Notes: generated by a model not told the origin, from the letters alone. A DNA stretch of 64,000 nt from Paroedura picta (GCF_049243985.1 NC_135372.1:69899818-69963817), one strand, 5' to 3'. Counted from the stretch's first letter, positions 1 through 10,960 are shown. Numbers and translations: made by a program.

Positions 1-258
1 GACAAAACACCACCACAGAGGTATCCAGCCCGGAAAGATCTATGGTTAGTAAACAATAATCTGATGCTGCTTTACTAAAAATGCTGCAAATCTGCTAATT
101 ATGTTTTTACTGTATTTTATAGTATTAAGTAACAGTAAAGCCCGTTTCAAACAAAAAATCAGGCTTTAGGCCGCCTGGGCTCCCTTTCAATTCTCCCCAG
201 CCTGGGAAGTAGAAGGAGAGTATGGAAAGAGAATGTGGCCATGGTGGGTCCCTTTGAG

Positions 259-829
259 CAGCGGTCCGTAACCTTTTTTGAGTTGCGGACCACTGCCAAT
301 GGGAGGGGGGGCGGGTGACCCGGGCCCCCACGCATGTGCAGCAGCCCCTGTGCAAACGTGCATGTGGTGACCTGCTGCGCATGCATGTTTGCACCTGGTG
401 GGGGCTGCAAACATGCATGCATGGCAGTTTCATGTGTGCATGCACGGGCCTGCCATGCATGCGCGTTTGCGCTCACAGCGGGGGCGCAAAAGCACATGCA
501 TGGCAGCTCTGTGCATGTGTGCATGCACAAAACTGCTGCACTCGCACGTTTGCGGCCCCACCGGCCGTAAATGTGCTCCCGTGCATTCACGCATCTGCAC
601 ATCTGCAGCAAGTCCACACATGCGCATTTGCGCTGCTGGCATGCCGGTGGCCACTCTTTCCTCTCCCCCCCTCCTGCAGCAAGAAGCTTGCCAGGCCACA
701 AGCTAATCGGCTGCTTCGGCGGCCGATTTGCTTGTGGCTTGGTGAGCTTCTCACTGCGGGGGGGGGCGGGACGGGGAGAGGGAGCCACGGCCCACACTTG
801 GGCCGCCGCCTGGGGGTTGGGGACCACTG
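259..829 (+). mobile_element. Non-autonomous hAT element with 8-bp TSD
   Basis: Ends are CAGCGGTCCGTAACC and GGTTGGGGACCACTG (imperfect inverted repeats). A perfect 8-bp duplication, CCTTTGAG, flanks it at 251-258 and 830-837, the hallmark of hAT. The interior is rich in CATGCA/TGCATG words and has a GC-rich right half shared with the copy at about 62.6 kb (GCAAGAAGCTTGCC; GATTTGCTTGTGGC). Confidence 0.9.
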
Positions 830-840
830 CCTTTGAGCAT

Positions 841-1350
841 TCCCTCCCAGCCTGGCAAGGCAGGGAGGAAGTGAGGGCCCCTGTGCGCACTGCAGCCCAT
901 TCTGAGAATCAGCTGTAACACACTGGGGAGGGTGCATTAAATACTTCCCCCAGCCTGGCAAGGCAGGAAGAGAATGCTTGGACAGCTTGGAGCCTTGCAT
1001 GTGCTGCAGTCCATTCTCAGAATTAGGTGTAGTGTGCGGGGGGGGGGTGTCTTTTAAACAGTCCCTGCAAGCCTGGCAAGGCAGGGAAGGCATGCTTGAA
1101 TGTATCGGGGGCCCATGTGTGCTGCAGGCCTTTTTGTAAATCAGCTGTAACATGCAGGATGGGGTGGGAAGCATTTGAAGGCAGTGGGGTCACCCACCCT
1201 GAAGCTGATGGTGACAGCTGGGCTGGACTGTTAGCAGCCCTTTGCCTTCTCCTTCCCTCCTTCCCCCCTTCACGGAATCAGCTGCTAGGAATGTCCCATC
1301 AAAGGTTCTGCCCTCTCCTACCAAGGCAGGGCAGGGAGGGAGCATTTGAA
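841..1350 (+). repeat. Degenerate tandem repeat, units about 100-120 bp
   Basis: CCTGGCAAGGCAGG recurs at about 851, 954 and 1072, each followed by a diverged unit containing TGCAG and TCAGCTGTAAC; a weaker unit (CCAAGGCAGGGCAGGGAGGG) lies near 1320. The hAT element at 259-829 sits immediately before the array, and a similar CAGCCTGGGAAG word lies at about 197. Confidence 0.6.
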
Positions 1351-1813
1351 GGTGGCAGAGCTGCCTAACTGAGAGCTGATTTTGTATCACATGGCTAAGA
1401 AAGAGTTGTGATGGACAGAAGGCTGTCCCATCCCTGAAGAGAAAAAAGTCACTCACTTGCTCCAGCATCCAAGTGCTTTTGAGAAGTGGGATGAAATAGT
1501 GGAGGGAAACAGAGCAGAAATTTGGTTCAGTTCTGCATCAGGGAGAGAGCTGGAACATTTCAACTGAAGAGTAAACCCCCATGTTGGTGTTTTTAAAGAT
1601 GTGAAGAAAATATTTACACACAGAAATCTTCCTCCTCAGGAGGAAATTAAAATTCCAGCATTTGCTGTTTCTCCCCCCCCCCCACCATGCCACCTGCTAT
1701 TATGTGCCATAGCTCCATTTATTTGTCTTCACCCTGCCTATATCCCTCCCCTCCCTCTGCCATGATGTCTGCTTTAAAAAAAAAGTTTATCACATTATGA
1801 TGCTATTCAACAA

Positions 1814-1882
1814 TGTCAACCTTGAGCCGGCTGCTGGGGTCGAACTCCCAGCTTCATGGGCAGAGCTTTCAGACGTTGTACT
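1814..1882 (-). mobile_element. Sauria-type SINE fragment
   Basis: Only the middle of the SINE is present (the CAACCTTGAGCCGGCTGCTG segment and the B-box region); both head and tail are missing. Confidence 0.8.
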
Positions 1883-2364
1883 TAAATTCCCACCACCTTT
1901 CTTCCACCTCCCTGGTACTTTTTGCAGTTGTGATTGTTGTTTTTTTTAAATAATGCTTTCTATAACTGCTGTAAGCATAAATATGTGGGTTTGAAATTTT
2001 AATAAAATGTTATTTTGTGTTATCACACATGCACAAAACCTTTTAAAAATGGTGAATTATCTCACAGGAGTCTGCACCCAATTCTGAAGTAAATGTGAAG
2101 AGCATACAGTGGATTGCTTCCTGAAAACATGTAGAAAACTGTGAACAAAGAACCTTACTGTGGATTGACTGGTGTAGCCTTGAATAAACCTTTGGGGACT
2201 CGACATGCAGGAAAAAAGAAGGATTAATTGAGGAAATGGTCCAGGAGTGTTCAGGTGTGGCTCAGCAAAAGAGCAGACAGAGTGAAGGTGGCTTTCCTTC
2301 GTAGTGTGACAGAGAGGGTTAGCTCTGGTTCAGACAGAGAAAAGGTTTTGAATCCTACCTTATT

Positions 2365-3265
2365 GACCCATTATGCACAGCCGCCGAAACGGCGATTTCG
2401 GGTCACATGGAAAACGTGGAGGGGGAAGACGCGAAGCAAACCGGTTATGCACAGGACAGGGCGCGACGGTGGCAAAACCCGGAGCAGCGGGTGTTGAGGC
2501 ATCGATGCGGAGCCAAGGGGAAGCGAGGCGAGCGCGCCGCTGCGTTGGTGAGCGTCGGAGGCGGAGGCGGAGGCCAGGAAGGGCAGAAGCAGCCTGCGCA
2601 GGCGCAGCCCTGCCGGGTTTGTCGGGCATGGAGGGGGAGGGAGCATGTTTCCCCTTCCCCTTAGTTTACTCCCAGTTCGCCTCTCCCCTTCTTTGCTGCC
2701 CCGGGTCCTCTGCCCCATAGGTTTCACCTTTATATTGTTCCCCCTACTTTAAGCTTTGTATTGTATTATATATTTGTGCTTTGTTCATTCACAGTGTTTT
2801 ATAAAGTTTTTGTATTTTCTTAGAGACCTCGCCTCCATTCTCGTTTGTGGTTGGGGGGGTGTTTGGGAATGGGTGGGAGGTGGGTGGCTGGCCTCTCTGC
2901 CGTCCTTAGCCGCGGTGATCCCCTAGCCCCCCTCCACTGTGAGCTCTCCGGCCGCCTTTCCATCTGTGTTCCCTTGGGTTCCCCCCGGCCTGCGCCGCCG
3001 TTCGTTCCGGCAGCCGCTTGAGCGGTTGCGCCGCCTCCGACCCTCCGGCCTCCCCGATTATGCACACGGTCAATTCGGCGCTACCTCCAGTTGCACCCTG
3101 GTCGTTTGGGAAGCTGCGCTTTCTTCCGCGTTCCGCTAATGCGGCTTTTTCGGCGGCGTGCACCAAATCTGCAGCCGGTTGCAGCCGACTCCGTGCGTTA
3201 TCAGTGATTTTAGTCGCCACCATTCCGCCCCGAACGCGCGCTAAAACCCCTGTGCATAATGGGTC
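2365..3265. mobile_element. TIR element, GACCCATTATGCAC family, 901 bp
   Basis: Inverted termini GACCCATTATGCACA and TGTGCATAATGGGTC, flanked by a 3-bp direct repeat ATT on each side. Conserved subterminal blocks (GCCGCCGAAACGGCGATTTC at left; a GGAATGGTGGCGACT-like block at right) recur in the other copies. It has no coding capacity that I can support. A 3-bp duplication would fit a PIF/Harbinger-type element, but this is inference. Confidence 0.75.
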
Positions 3266-3268
3266 ATT

Positions 3269-3706
3269 GTTAGGCCTTTCCCTGGTAATGAGCAGACCTT
3301 GTGCCATTCGCTCTGACTCGCAGGAAAGGGCAGGCTGGTGTGAGTAGAATCCCATGTGTGTTAGGATCCAACTTAGTAGCTAATTGATAAAAGCCTATTT
3401 ATGTTTGAAAGTATCAAAGAAAATTGAAACTTCTCTCTAAATTGATGTGCCTCAGCCAGAGTTCCGTACTGCTGATTTGTTTCTGGAAGCCAATCTTCAA
3501 ATAAATAAAACTTTGTGGTTAATGTACAATTCCTATCTCACTGACCTACATATTCCACTTGTGCACCACAAAATTTTTTGCTCAGCCTATACACTCACTA
3601 CCTTGAGAACACCTGGTAATGGAGGGTTTATAGTTTAAAATAAATCTGGTTCCCCCCAAATCATATGAAACTACGTGGGTTCCCTCAATAGATAGAAATG
3701 GCCTTT
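3269..3706. other. No feature recognised
   Basis: AT-rich sequence without a supported gene or repeat. Confidence 0.5.
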
Positions 3707-3717
3707 TACTAGGGTTA

Positions 3718-4001
3718 AAGTAAAGGTAAAGGTATCCCCTGTGCAAGCACCGAGTCATGTCTGACCCTTGGGGTGACGCCCTCTAGCGTTTTCATGGCAG
3801 ACTCAATACGGGGTGGTTTGCCAGTGCCTTCCCCAGTCATGACCGTTTACCCCCCAGCAAGCTGGGTACTCATTTTACCGACCTCGGAAGGATGGAAGGC
3901 TGAGTCAACCTTGAGCCGGCTGCTGGGATTGAACTCCCAGCCTTATGGGCAAAGCTTTCAGACGGCTGCCTTACCATTCTGCGCCACAAGAGGCTCTTTT
4001 A
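3718..4001 (-). mobile_element. Sauria-type tRNA SINE, full length
   Basis: On the minus strand it begins with a tRNA-like head (GTGGCGCAGAATGGTAAGGC, then GGAGTTCAATCCCAGC as B box), a conserved core, and the tail GGGTCAGACATGACTCGGTG ending in CCTTTACCTTTA. An 11-bp target duplication (TACTAGGGTTA) flanks it at 3707-3717 and 4002-4012. Confidence 0.9.
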
Positions 4002-4759
4002 TACTAGGGTTACAGAAGAGTTAATCAGATAAGATGTTCTTGCCCCACATTCTAAGGGCAGCCTTCTATGTTAATTACATGATCTCTTCTAGCAGATAAT
4101 ATTCCAGGTCTAACTTGTTTTTCATTTTATAGTTTTAATTTCAGTACTTCATATTTATACCGCAGGTGTATTTGGAATCTATACGTTTTCCTGAACCATA
4201 TACTGAAGACTCAAATCCTTGAGCACTATTGTTATTTACATTATTTATAGTCCAACTATTTCTCAGGCTGAAGACAGATCATACAAAGTCAATCAATAAT
4301 GATCAACGTACAGAACATTCAATAAACAGTATAACAACATTAGTATTGTAGAACGAACTAGAAGTTGGGGTGCCTCCATTGAACATTAGAATCTATGGTC
4401 TGATTGATACTTAAAAGTGCTGTATAAGCATTGGATAGAAGTACACATGTACACATGTAAAAGTACACATGTAAAAATAATTCATGAGATTTATTGGAAA
4501 TAAGGGGTAGAGCTACTGAGGAAAGTGGTCACCCTGAAATCGAGTGAAAATCTAGGGCTTGTTCTGGCTCTCACATCAGGTTTTTACATTTCTGGTCCCA
4601 TCTAGAGGTTGGTTGGCAATCCTACTTTACAACCTTGGCCATCAACAGAATTAGAAGGAACAATATCAGAAAAAATGCCTATTTTGTTCTTATATATGTA
4701 TTTTATAGCATATGCAGGTAGAGCTTAGAATTCTTATACAGGAGACTCTTCAGTTCTTT

Positions 4760-5018
4760 CATGCATATATGTGCTGCCATCAAATTACTTCTGACTTTGA
4801 TGACCCTATGAATTAATAACTTCCAAAATGTCCTTTCATTAACAGCCTTTTTTAGGTCTTTCAAACAGAAGGCTGTAGCTTCCTCGATTTAATCAATCCC
4901 TCTCATATGTGGTTTTCACTTTTCCTGCAGCCTTTAACTTTTCCTAGCACTATTTTTTTCAGTGAGTCTTGTCTTCTCATAATGTGACCAAAGTACGATA
5001 GCCAAGGAGCCAAGGAAT
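4760..5018 (-). mobile_element. Old BovB/RTE-like LINE, 3' part (split by younger BovB)
   Basis: The minus strand reads a diverged YFGHIMRRQDSLKK followed by decayed C-terminal and tail sequence. It is the 3' portion of the same family and orientation as the fragment at 8249-8595. Part of the C-terminal domain between the two fragments is absent, so the old copy had deletions or the two pieces are separate insertions. Confidence 0.65.
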
Positions 5019-8000
5019 TTGTTGTTGTTATGTGCGAAGTCGTGTCCGACCCATCGCGACCCCATGGACAATGATCCTCCAGGCCTTCCTGTCCTCTACC
5101 ATTCCCCGGAGTCCATTTAAGTTTGCTCCTACTGCTTCAGTGACTCCATCCAGCCACCTCATTCTCTGTCGTCCCCTTCTTCTTTTGCCCTCGATCGCTC
5201 CCAGCATTAGGCTCTTCTCCAGGGAGTCCTTCCTTCTCATGAGGTGGCCAAAGTATTTGAGTTTCATCTTCAGGATGTGGCCTTCTAAAGAGCAGTCGGG
5301 GCTGATCTCCTCTAGGACTGACCGGTTTGTTCGCCTTGCAGTCCAAGGGACTCGCAAGAGTCTTCTCCAGCACCAGAGTTCAAAAGCCTCAATTCTTTGA
5401 CGCTCGGCCTTCCTTATGGTCCAACTTTCGCAGCCATACATTGCAACTGGGAATACCATAGCCTTGACTAAACGCACTTTTGTTGGCAGGGTGATGTCTC
5501 TGCTTTTTAGGATGCTGTCTAGATTTGCCATAGCTTTCCTCCCCAGGAGCAAGCGTCTTTTAATTTCTTTGCTGCAGTCCCCATCTGCAGTGATCTTGGA
5601 GCCCAGGAAAATAAAATCTGTCACCATCTCCATTTCTTCCCCATCTATTTGCCAGGAATTGAGAGGGCCGGATGCCATGATCTTTGTTTTCTTGATGTTG
5701 AGTTTCAAGCCAACTTTTGCACTCTCCTCCTTCACCCGCATCAACAGGTTCTTCAGTTCCTCTTCACTTTCTGCCATTAGAGTGGTATCATCTGCATATC
5801 TGAGGTTGTTGATATTTCTCCCTGCAATCTTGATCCCAATTTGTGACTCCTCTAATCCCGCATTTCTCATGATGTGCTCTGCATACAAGTTAAATAGGCA
5901 AGGCGACAATATACAGCCTTGCCGAACTCCTTTCTCAATTTTGAACCAGTCAGTGATTCCATGTTCAGTTCTCACTGTTGCTTCTTGACCTGCATATAAA
6001 TTTCTCAAGAGACAAATAAGATGCTCTGGTATTCCCATCTCTTTAAGAACTTGCCACAATTTGTTGTGCTCCACACAATCAAAGGCTTTAGCATAGTCAA
6101 TGAAGCAGAAGTAGACGTTCTTCTGGTACTCCCTAGCTTTCTCCATGATCCAGCGTATGTTGGCAATTTGATCTCTAGTTCCTCTGCCTCTTCGAAATCC
6201 TGCCTGTACTTCTGGAAGTTCTCGGTCCACATATTGCTGGAGCCTAGCTTGTAGGATTTTGAGCATAACTTTGCTAGCATGAGAAATTAGTGCAATGGTG
6301 CGGTAGTTTGAACATTCTTTGGCATTGCCCTTCTTTGGGATTGGAATGTAAACTGACCTTTTCCAATCCTGTGGCCATTGTTGAGTTTTCCAAATTTGCT
6401 GGGATATTGAGTGTAGCACTTTTACTGCATCGTCCTTTAAGATTTTGAATAGTTCAACTGGAACGCTGTCACCACCACTAGCTTTATTATTGCTCAGACT
6501 TCCTAAGGCCCATTTTACTTCACATTCCAGGATGTCTGGCTCCAGGTCAGTAACTACCCCACTGTGGTCATCAGGGATGTTAAGCTCGCTCTTGTATAGT
6601 TGTTCTGTATAATTTTGCCACCTTTGTTTAATCTCTTCTGCTTCTGTGAGGTCCCTACCATTTTGGTCCCTTATCATACCCAACTTTGCATGAAACGTTC
6701 TCTTCATATCTCCAATTTTCTTGAAAAGATCTCTGGTCCTCCCCATTCTATTGTTTTCTTCTATTTGTTTGCACTGTTCATTTAAGAAGGCATTCTTATC
6801 TCTTCTAGCTTTTCTCTGGAATTCTGCATTCAGTTGGGTGTATCTTTCTCTTTTTTCCTTGCCTTTCACTTCCCTTCTCTCCTTAGCTATTTGTAAAGCT
6901 TCCTCAGACAGCCATTTTGATTTCTTGCATTTCTTTTTCTTTGGGATGGTTTTAGTTGCTACCTCTTGTACAATGTTGCGAACCTCCGTCCATAGTTCTT
7001 CAGGCACTCTGTCTATCAGATCTAATTCCTTAAATCTATTTGTCACCTCTACTGTGTATTCGTCGGGGATATGATTTAGTTCATACCTGAGTGGCATAGT
7101 GCTTTTCCCTACTTTCTTCAATTTAAGCCTAAATTTTGCAACAAGAAGCTCATGATCTGAACCACAATCAGCTCCTGGTCTTGTTTTTATTGACTGGATA
7201 GAACTTTTCCATCTTTGGCTGCAGAGCACATAGTCAATCTGATTTCTGTGTTGACCGTCTGGTGATGTCCATGTGTAGAGTCGTCTCTTGGGTTGTTGGA
7301 AAAGAGTGTTTGCTATGACCATTGTATTCTCTTGACAAAATTCTACCAGCCTGTGCCCTGCTTCATTTTGTACTCCAAGGCCAAACTTGCCTGTTATCCC
7401 GGTTATCTTTTGGCTTCCTACTTTAGCATTCCAATCCCCCATGATGATAAGCACATCATTTTTGGGCGTTGCTTCTAGAAGGTGTTGTAGGGCTTCATAG
7501 AACTGATCAACTTCATCCTCTTCAGCAGCAGTGGTTGGGGCATAGACCTGGATCACTGTGATGTTGAATGGTTTGCCTTGGATTCGAACTGAGATCATTC
7601 TGTCATTTTGGGGATTGTATCCCAAGACTGCTTTTCCTACTCTATTATTGATTATGAAGGCTACTCCATTTCTTCTGCGAGATTCTTGTCCACAGTAGTA
7701 TACCTGATGGTCATCTGAATTAAATTCACCCATTCCTGTCCATTTTAGTTCACTGATTCCTAAAATGTCGATGTTCAGTCTTGTCATTTCTTGTTTGACC
7801 ACATCCAGCTTGCCTTGATTCATGGATCTGACGTTCCAGGTTCCTATGGAATAAAAATCTTTACAGCATCGGACTGTCTTTTCGCCACCAGTTACTTCCA
7901 CAACTGAGCGTCCTTTCGGCTTTGGCCCAGCCGCTTCATTCATTCTGGCGCTACTCGTACTAGCCGTCTGCTCATCCCCAGTAGCATATTGGACACCTTC

Positions 8001-8235
8001 CGACCTGAGGGGCTCATCTTCCGGCGTCATATCGTTATGCCTATTGGAACTGTCCATAGAGTTTTCATGGCAAAGATACTGGAGTGGTTTGCCATTTCCT
8101 TCTCCAGTGGATCACCTTTTGTCAGAGCTCTCAGCTATGACCTGTCCGTCTTGGGTGGCCCTGCACGGTATAGCTCATAGCTTCACTGAACTACGCAAGC
8201 CCCCTTGCCACAACAAGGCAGCGATCCTTGAAGGG
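5019..8235 (-). mobile_element. Near full-length BovB (RTE-clade) LINE with intact ORF
   Basis: A 3.2-kb element on the minus strand, flanked by a 13-bp target duplication with one mismatch (5006-5018 GGAGCCAAGGAAT; 8236-8248 GGAGCTAAGGAAT). It has a short 5' region (8235-8058), one long ORF, and a 3' end that finishes almost at the stop codon in an (ACA)-type microsatellite tail, as expected of RTE elements. The protein is very close to the ruminant/squamate BovB reverse transcriptase as I know it. It lies inside an older relative in the same orientation. Confidence 0.95.
5028..8057 (-). CDS. BovB endonuclease/reverse transcriptase polyprotein
   Basis: An uninterrupted ORF of 1,009 residues. 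The N-terminal half is an APE-type endonuclease: TWNVRS at residues 73-78, ISELKW, MGDWNAKVG, and SDH at about 300-302 are the expected catalytic positions. The reverse transcriptase follows: FIDYAKAFD near 650, GVRQGCILSPCLFN near 715, and the YADD catalytic box at 754-757. The C-terminal region has MYGCESWT, WCWRRLLRVPWTARRTNRS and YFGHLMRRKDSLEK, diagnostic of BovB. The protein nicks target DNA and primes reverse transcription of its own RNA; it is also the likely machinery for the Sauria SINEs here. The absence of stops or frameshifts over 3 kb suggests recent insertion. Confidence 0.95.
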   Translation of the reverse strand: MDSSNRHNDMTPEDEPLRSEGVQYATGDEQTASTSSARMNEAAGPKPKGRSVVEVTGGEKTVRCCKDFYSIGTWNVRSMNQGKLDVVKQEMTRLNIDILGISELKWTGMGEFNSDDHQVYYCGQESRRRNGVAFIINNRVGKAVLGYNPQNDRMISVRIQGKPFNITVIQVYAPTTAAEEDEVDQFYEALQHLLEATPKNDVLIIMGDWNAKVGSQKITGITGKFGLGVQNEAGHRLVEFCQENTMVIANTLFQQPKRRLYTWTSPDGQHRNQIDYVLCSQRWKSSIQSIKTRPGADCGSDHELLVAKFRLKLKKVGKSTMPLRYELNHIPDEYTVEVTNRFKELDLIDRVPEELWTEVRNIVQEVATKTIPKKKKCKKSKWLSEEALQIAKERREVKGKEKRERYTQLNAEFQRKARRDKNAFLNEQCKQIEENNRMGRTRDLFKKIGDMKRTFHAKLGMIRDQNGRDLTEAEEIKQRWQNYTEQLYKSELNIPDDHSGVVTDLEPDILECEVKWALGSLSNNKASGGDSVPVELFKILKDDAVKVLHSISQQIWKTQQWPQDWKRSVYIPIPKKGNAKECSNYRTIALISHASKVMLKILQARLQQYVDRELPEVQAGFRRGRGTRDQIANIRWIMEKAREYQKNVYFCFIDYAKAFDCVEHNKLWQVLKEMGIPEHLICLLRNLYAGQEATVRTEHGITDWFKIEKGVRQGCILSPCLFNLYAEHIMRNAGLEESQIGIKIAGRNINNLRYADDTTLMAESEEELKNLLMRVKEESAKVGLKLNIKKTKIMASGPLNSWQIDGEEMEMVTDFIFLGSKITADGDCSKEIKRRLLLGRKAMANLDSILKSRDITLPTKVRLVKAMVFPVAMYGCESWTIRKAERQRIEAFELWCWRRLLRVPWTARRTNRSVLEEISPDCSLEGHILKMKLKYFGHLMRRKDSLEKSLMLGAIEGKRRRGRQRMRWLDGVTEAVGANLNGLRGMVEDRKAWRIIVHGVAMGRTRLRT

Positions 8236-8248
8236 GGAGCTAAGGAAT

Positions 8249-8595
8249 AAAAAATCTCAAATAATTACAGTGTATTCATCACCCATCATTAAGTTGTGTA
8301 ATTCCCAAGTAGTCGTTAGTTCTGTCTTCTTGATGTTCAGCTGTAAATCCTCTTTGGCACTTTCTGTTTTAACCATCAGAATGAGTTGTTTCAACTCTTC
8401 ACAATTTTCTGCCAGTAACGTGGTATCATTTGTTAATGTTCCTTCCACTGATTTTCATTACACCTTCATCTAAATCTAATACAGTTTTTTTTAAAGATCT
8501 ATTCTGCATATAGATTGAAGAGACAGGAAGATAAAATAATCCCCGACACATTTGCCAATTGGAAGCCAATCTGTTTCTCCATATTCTGTCTAATT
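8249..8595 (-). mobile_element. Old BovB/RTE-like LINE, 5' part (split by younger BovB)
   Basis: The minus strand reads NDTTLLAENCEELKQLILMV and SAKEDLQLNIKKTEL, a diverged version of the BovB reverse-transcriptase box and its downstream helix; further upstream, residual similarity to the TDWF...SPCLFNLYAE segment is visible. It is degraded and is interrupted at 8248 by the young BovB. Confidence 0.75.
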
Positions 8596-9774
8596 ATGGA
8601 TGGGAATGAACCAAAAAAAAATCCAGTTCAGTTTGGGTTCAGGGCTTGTCCTGAACCTGAAACAAACCCTGAACAAAACTATTTTATTAAATTGGTTTGG
8701 GAAGTTCCGGATGCTACAGGATGGTCCCAGTTACAGCTCCTCAAATAAATCACCCTAGGAAAGTGCTTTTGGGGGAGATATCAGACATGAATTCTGGAAT
8801 GTATAGAATGGACCCGGTATGAGCTAGAGATATCAAACTAACCATAGACATTCCCAAACGAGACACTACAAGAAAGTGTATTCTGGGGAAGTGTTATCAA
8901 GAGTAGGTTCTGGACCATAGTAGAGAGGAGATATCAAACTTGCAGTTGACCTCCCCAGAATAGATACCATCCTCCTCCCCTGGAAGCAGTTGGAAGAGAA
9001 CTCTTGCCAGCACTGTTTTGCATGGCCATCACCATGTCCCTGGCTGGGCCCACCCTCTCTCCACTGACTAGATGGCCACAGGGCCAACCCCCTCTGCTCT
9101 GGTAGCCACCTGTACAGAAGGTACCAGAAGTGGAGTTCAGGGCGGGGCAAGGCCAACCTGCCCTGCTGGCGTCTAGGAACCACCCACACTCAAAACAGGT
9201 GGCTGGCACCCTGAGCCCACATTTTCTCTACAGGAAAGGTAACCAAAGTGTCCTGCCCAGGCCTGGAATCTGCATGGGTGGTTTTGTCAGTGTTAATGGT
9301 TTTGTCTTCCAGAGCTCACTTTTGTCTCATAGGCTGTGTGGACAAGGCAGTTCCAGGGAAGAGCCAACACTTTTGTACTACATGAGCCTGGAAGTCACCT
9401 GCACACTTGTGGGTCCCTCTATCACCCTAAGCTCACCCTCCCTCGGCAGACAAGGTGATTATAGTGCAGGCCCAACCCGCCCACACTACCCAGGCATGGG
9501 AGCCACCAGCACAACTGTGGGTTGATGGGTCTCTTCAAAGTCCTCCCTGCTGGCACTGCTGCAGATCTGAAGATGCTTCTCTGATTACATCTGATATACC
9601 AGCTATGTTTTTTTATTTCACAATAAACCTGTGTAACTTCCAAAGTTATAGTTTGAATTTGTAGCATTTTGAACATACCAATACAGAAAGTATCAACAAT
9701 TCCAGCTTCTTACAATTTCGAACATAACTGCAATCTAACAGCTCATAACATGCAGTAGCCTGTTAGCTGTTGTC
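8596..9774. other. No gene recognised; unassigned moderately GC-rich DNA
   Basis: Several open frames of up to 131 codons exist on both strands between 8866 and 9525, but none has a recognisable domain, splice context or conserved look. It may be an unclassified repeat. Confidence 0.4.
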
Positions 9775-10680
9775 TTATGTTGTCACCGTTGGGCATAGTG
9801 ATTGGGAGGGGGGCTCTGGGTTGGTATTGTTCTGCTGGCCTCAACCAAAGTCTTGGTGGAAGAGCTCCATTTGGCAGGCTTGTGGAATTGTTTTAGTTCC
9901 TGCAGGGCCCTGATTGTGTCTGGGAGCTCATTCAACCAAATAGGATCACCAGTTGGTGTTTGAGGAGCATAGAACTCTTTGTGAGATGTAAGCAGAGAGT
10001 TGGTCCCTCAAGTACGCAGGGCCCCGACCACATAGGGCCTTGAAGGTGTTACCAGGACCTTAAGCCTGATCCAGAATTCAACTGGTAGCCAGTAGAGCTG
10101 TTGGGGTGTTGGCAGAATGTGGGCCCTCTAGGGTGTCCCTGTATGAACTCTAGGGCCCTCTAGGGTGTCCCTGTTGCGTTCTGTACAGGCTGTATTTTCT
10201 GGAGTAGACCCATGTAGAGCGAGTTGTATTCTAGAGATGACCATCACTATGGCTAGGTGTTCTGGGACCAGGTAGGGCACTAGTAGCTTAGCTTGGCACA
10301 AATGGGAGAACGCTAGCTATACTACTGTTGTGACCTGTTCCTCCATAGAGAGGGAGGTATCAGTCATGCCCAGGTTCCTGGCTAAGTATGCAGCTGATAG
10401 CTGCACTCCATCCAGGCAGGGCAGCTGCACTTCCTCACTGGGATCCTTTCTACCAAACCACAGGACCTCTGTCATTGAGGGATTGAGTTTCAGATGGTTC
10501 TGCTTGTGCCAGCCCATCACTGCTTCCATACATCTGGCTAATTTGTTTGGGAGAGAGTTAAGGTGGTCATTCATTGGCGTATTGATGACATCCCAGTCTG
10601 AACCTCTGTATCGGCTGGGCTAGAGGGTGCATGAAAATATTGAACAGGATTGAGGAGAGAACCACTTCCTGTGGCACTCT
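9775..10680 (-). mobile_element. L2-like LINE 3' half, degraded
   Basis: The minus strand encodes HLKLNPSMTEVLWFGRKDP and LPCLDGVQLSAAYLARNLGM, the L2 thumb region, followed at lower coordinates by typical L2 3' sequence (GGGCCTTGAAGGTGTTACCA; CAACTGGTAGCCAGTAGAGC). Confidence 0.75.
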
Positions 10681-10740
10681 GCATAGGAGCTGGCAGCTAC
10701 AGGATTGGTTCTGAAAGCTACACTCTTTTAAGACAGAATG

Positions 10741-10960
10741 CTTCACATGACCCTTGTGGTGTGGTGGTTAAGAGTGTCAGAATCTGGGAAATCTGGGTCT
10801 GAATTCCCACCTGTGCTCTGGAAGTTCATTGGGTGATCTTGGGTCAGTCACACTCTGTTAGCCTACTTTTTCCCCACAGAGTTGTTGTAGGGATAAAATG
10901 GAGATGATGTAAGCTTATTTGGGTCTTCACTTGGGAATAAGGAGGGGTATAAATGAATTA
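10741..10960 (+). mobile_element. MIR-like CORE-SINE
   Basis: A tRNA-derived head (GTGGTGTGGTGGTTAAGAGT) and core (TTGGGTCAGTCACACTCTGT), an ACAGAGTTGTTGTAGGGATA motif and an L2-like tail (AAGGAGGGGTATAAATGAA). This is the common pattern of MIR-type SINEs in squamates. Confidence 0.75.

Noticed and set aside
125-900. Cys/His-rich frames (CMHAC, CACTxLPCMC) that look metallothionein- or zinc-finger-like
   Set aside because: They come from TGCATG-rich repeats inside a non-autonomous hAT element; spacing of cysteines is irregular and several frames are open together.
841-1350. CRISPR-like array
   Set aside because: Units are 100-120 bp, diverged and without regular spacers; the context is a vertebrate genome.
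8866-9525. Frames of 91-131 codons as possible small genes
   Set aside because: No recognisable domain, no conserved motif and no splice or start context.
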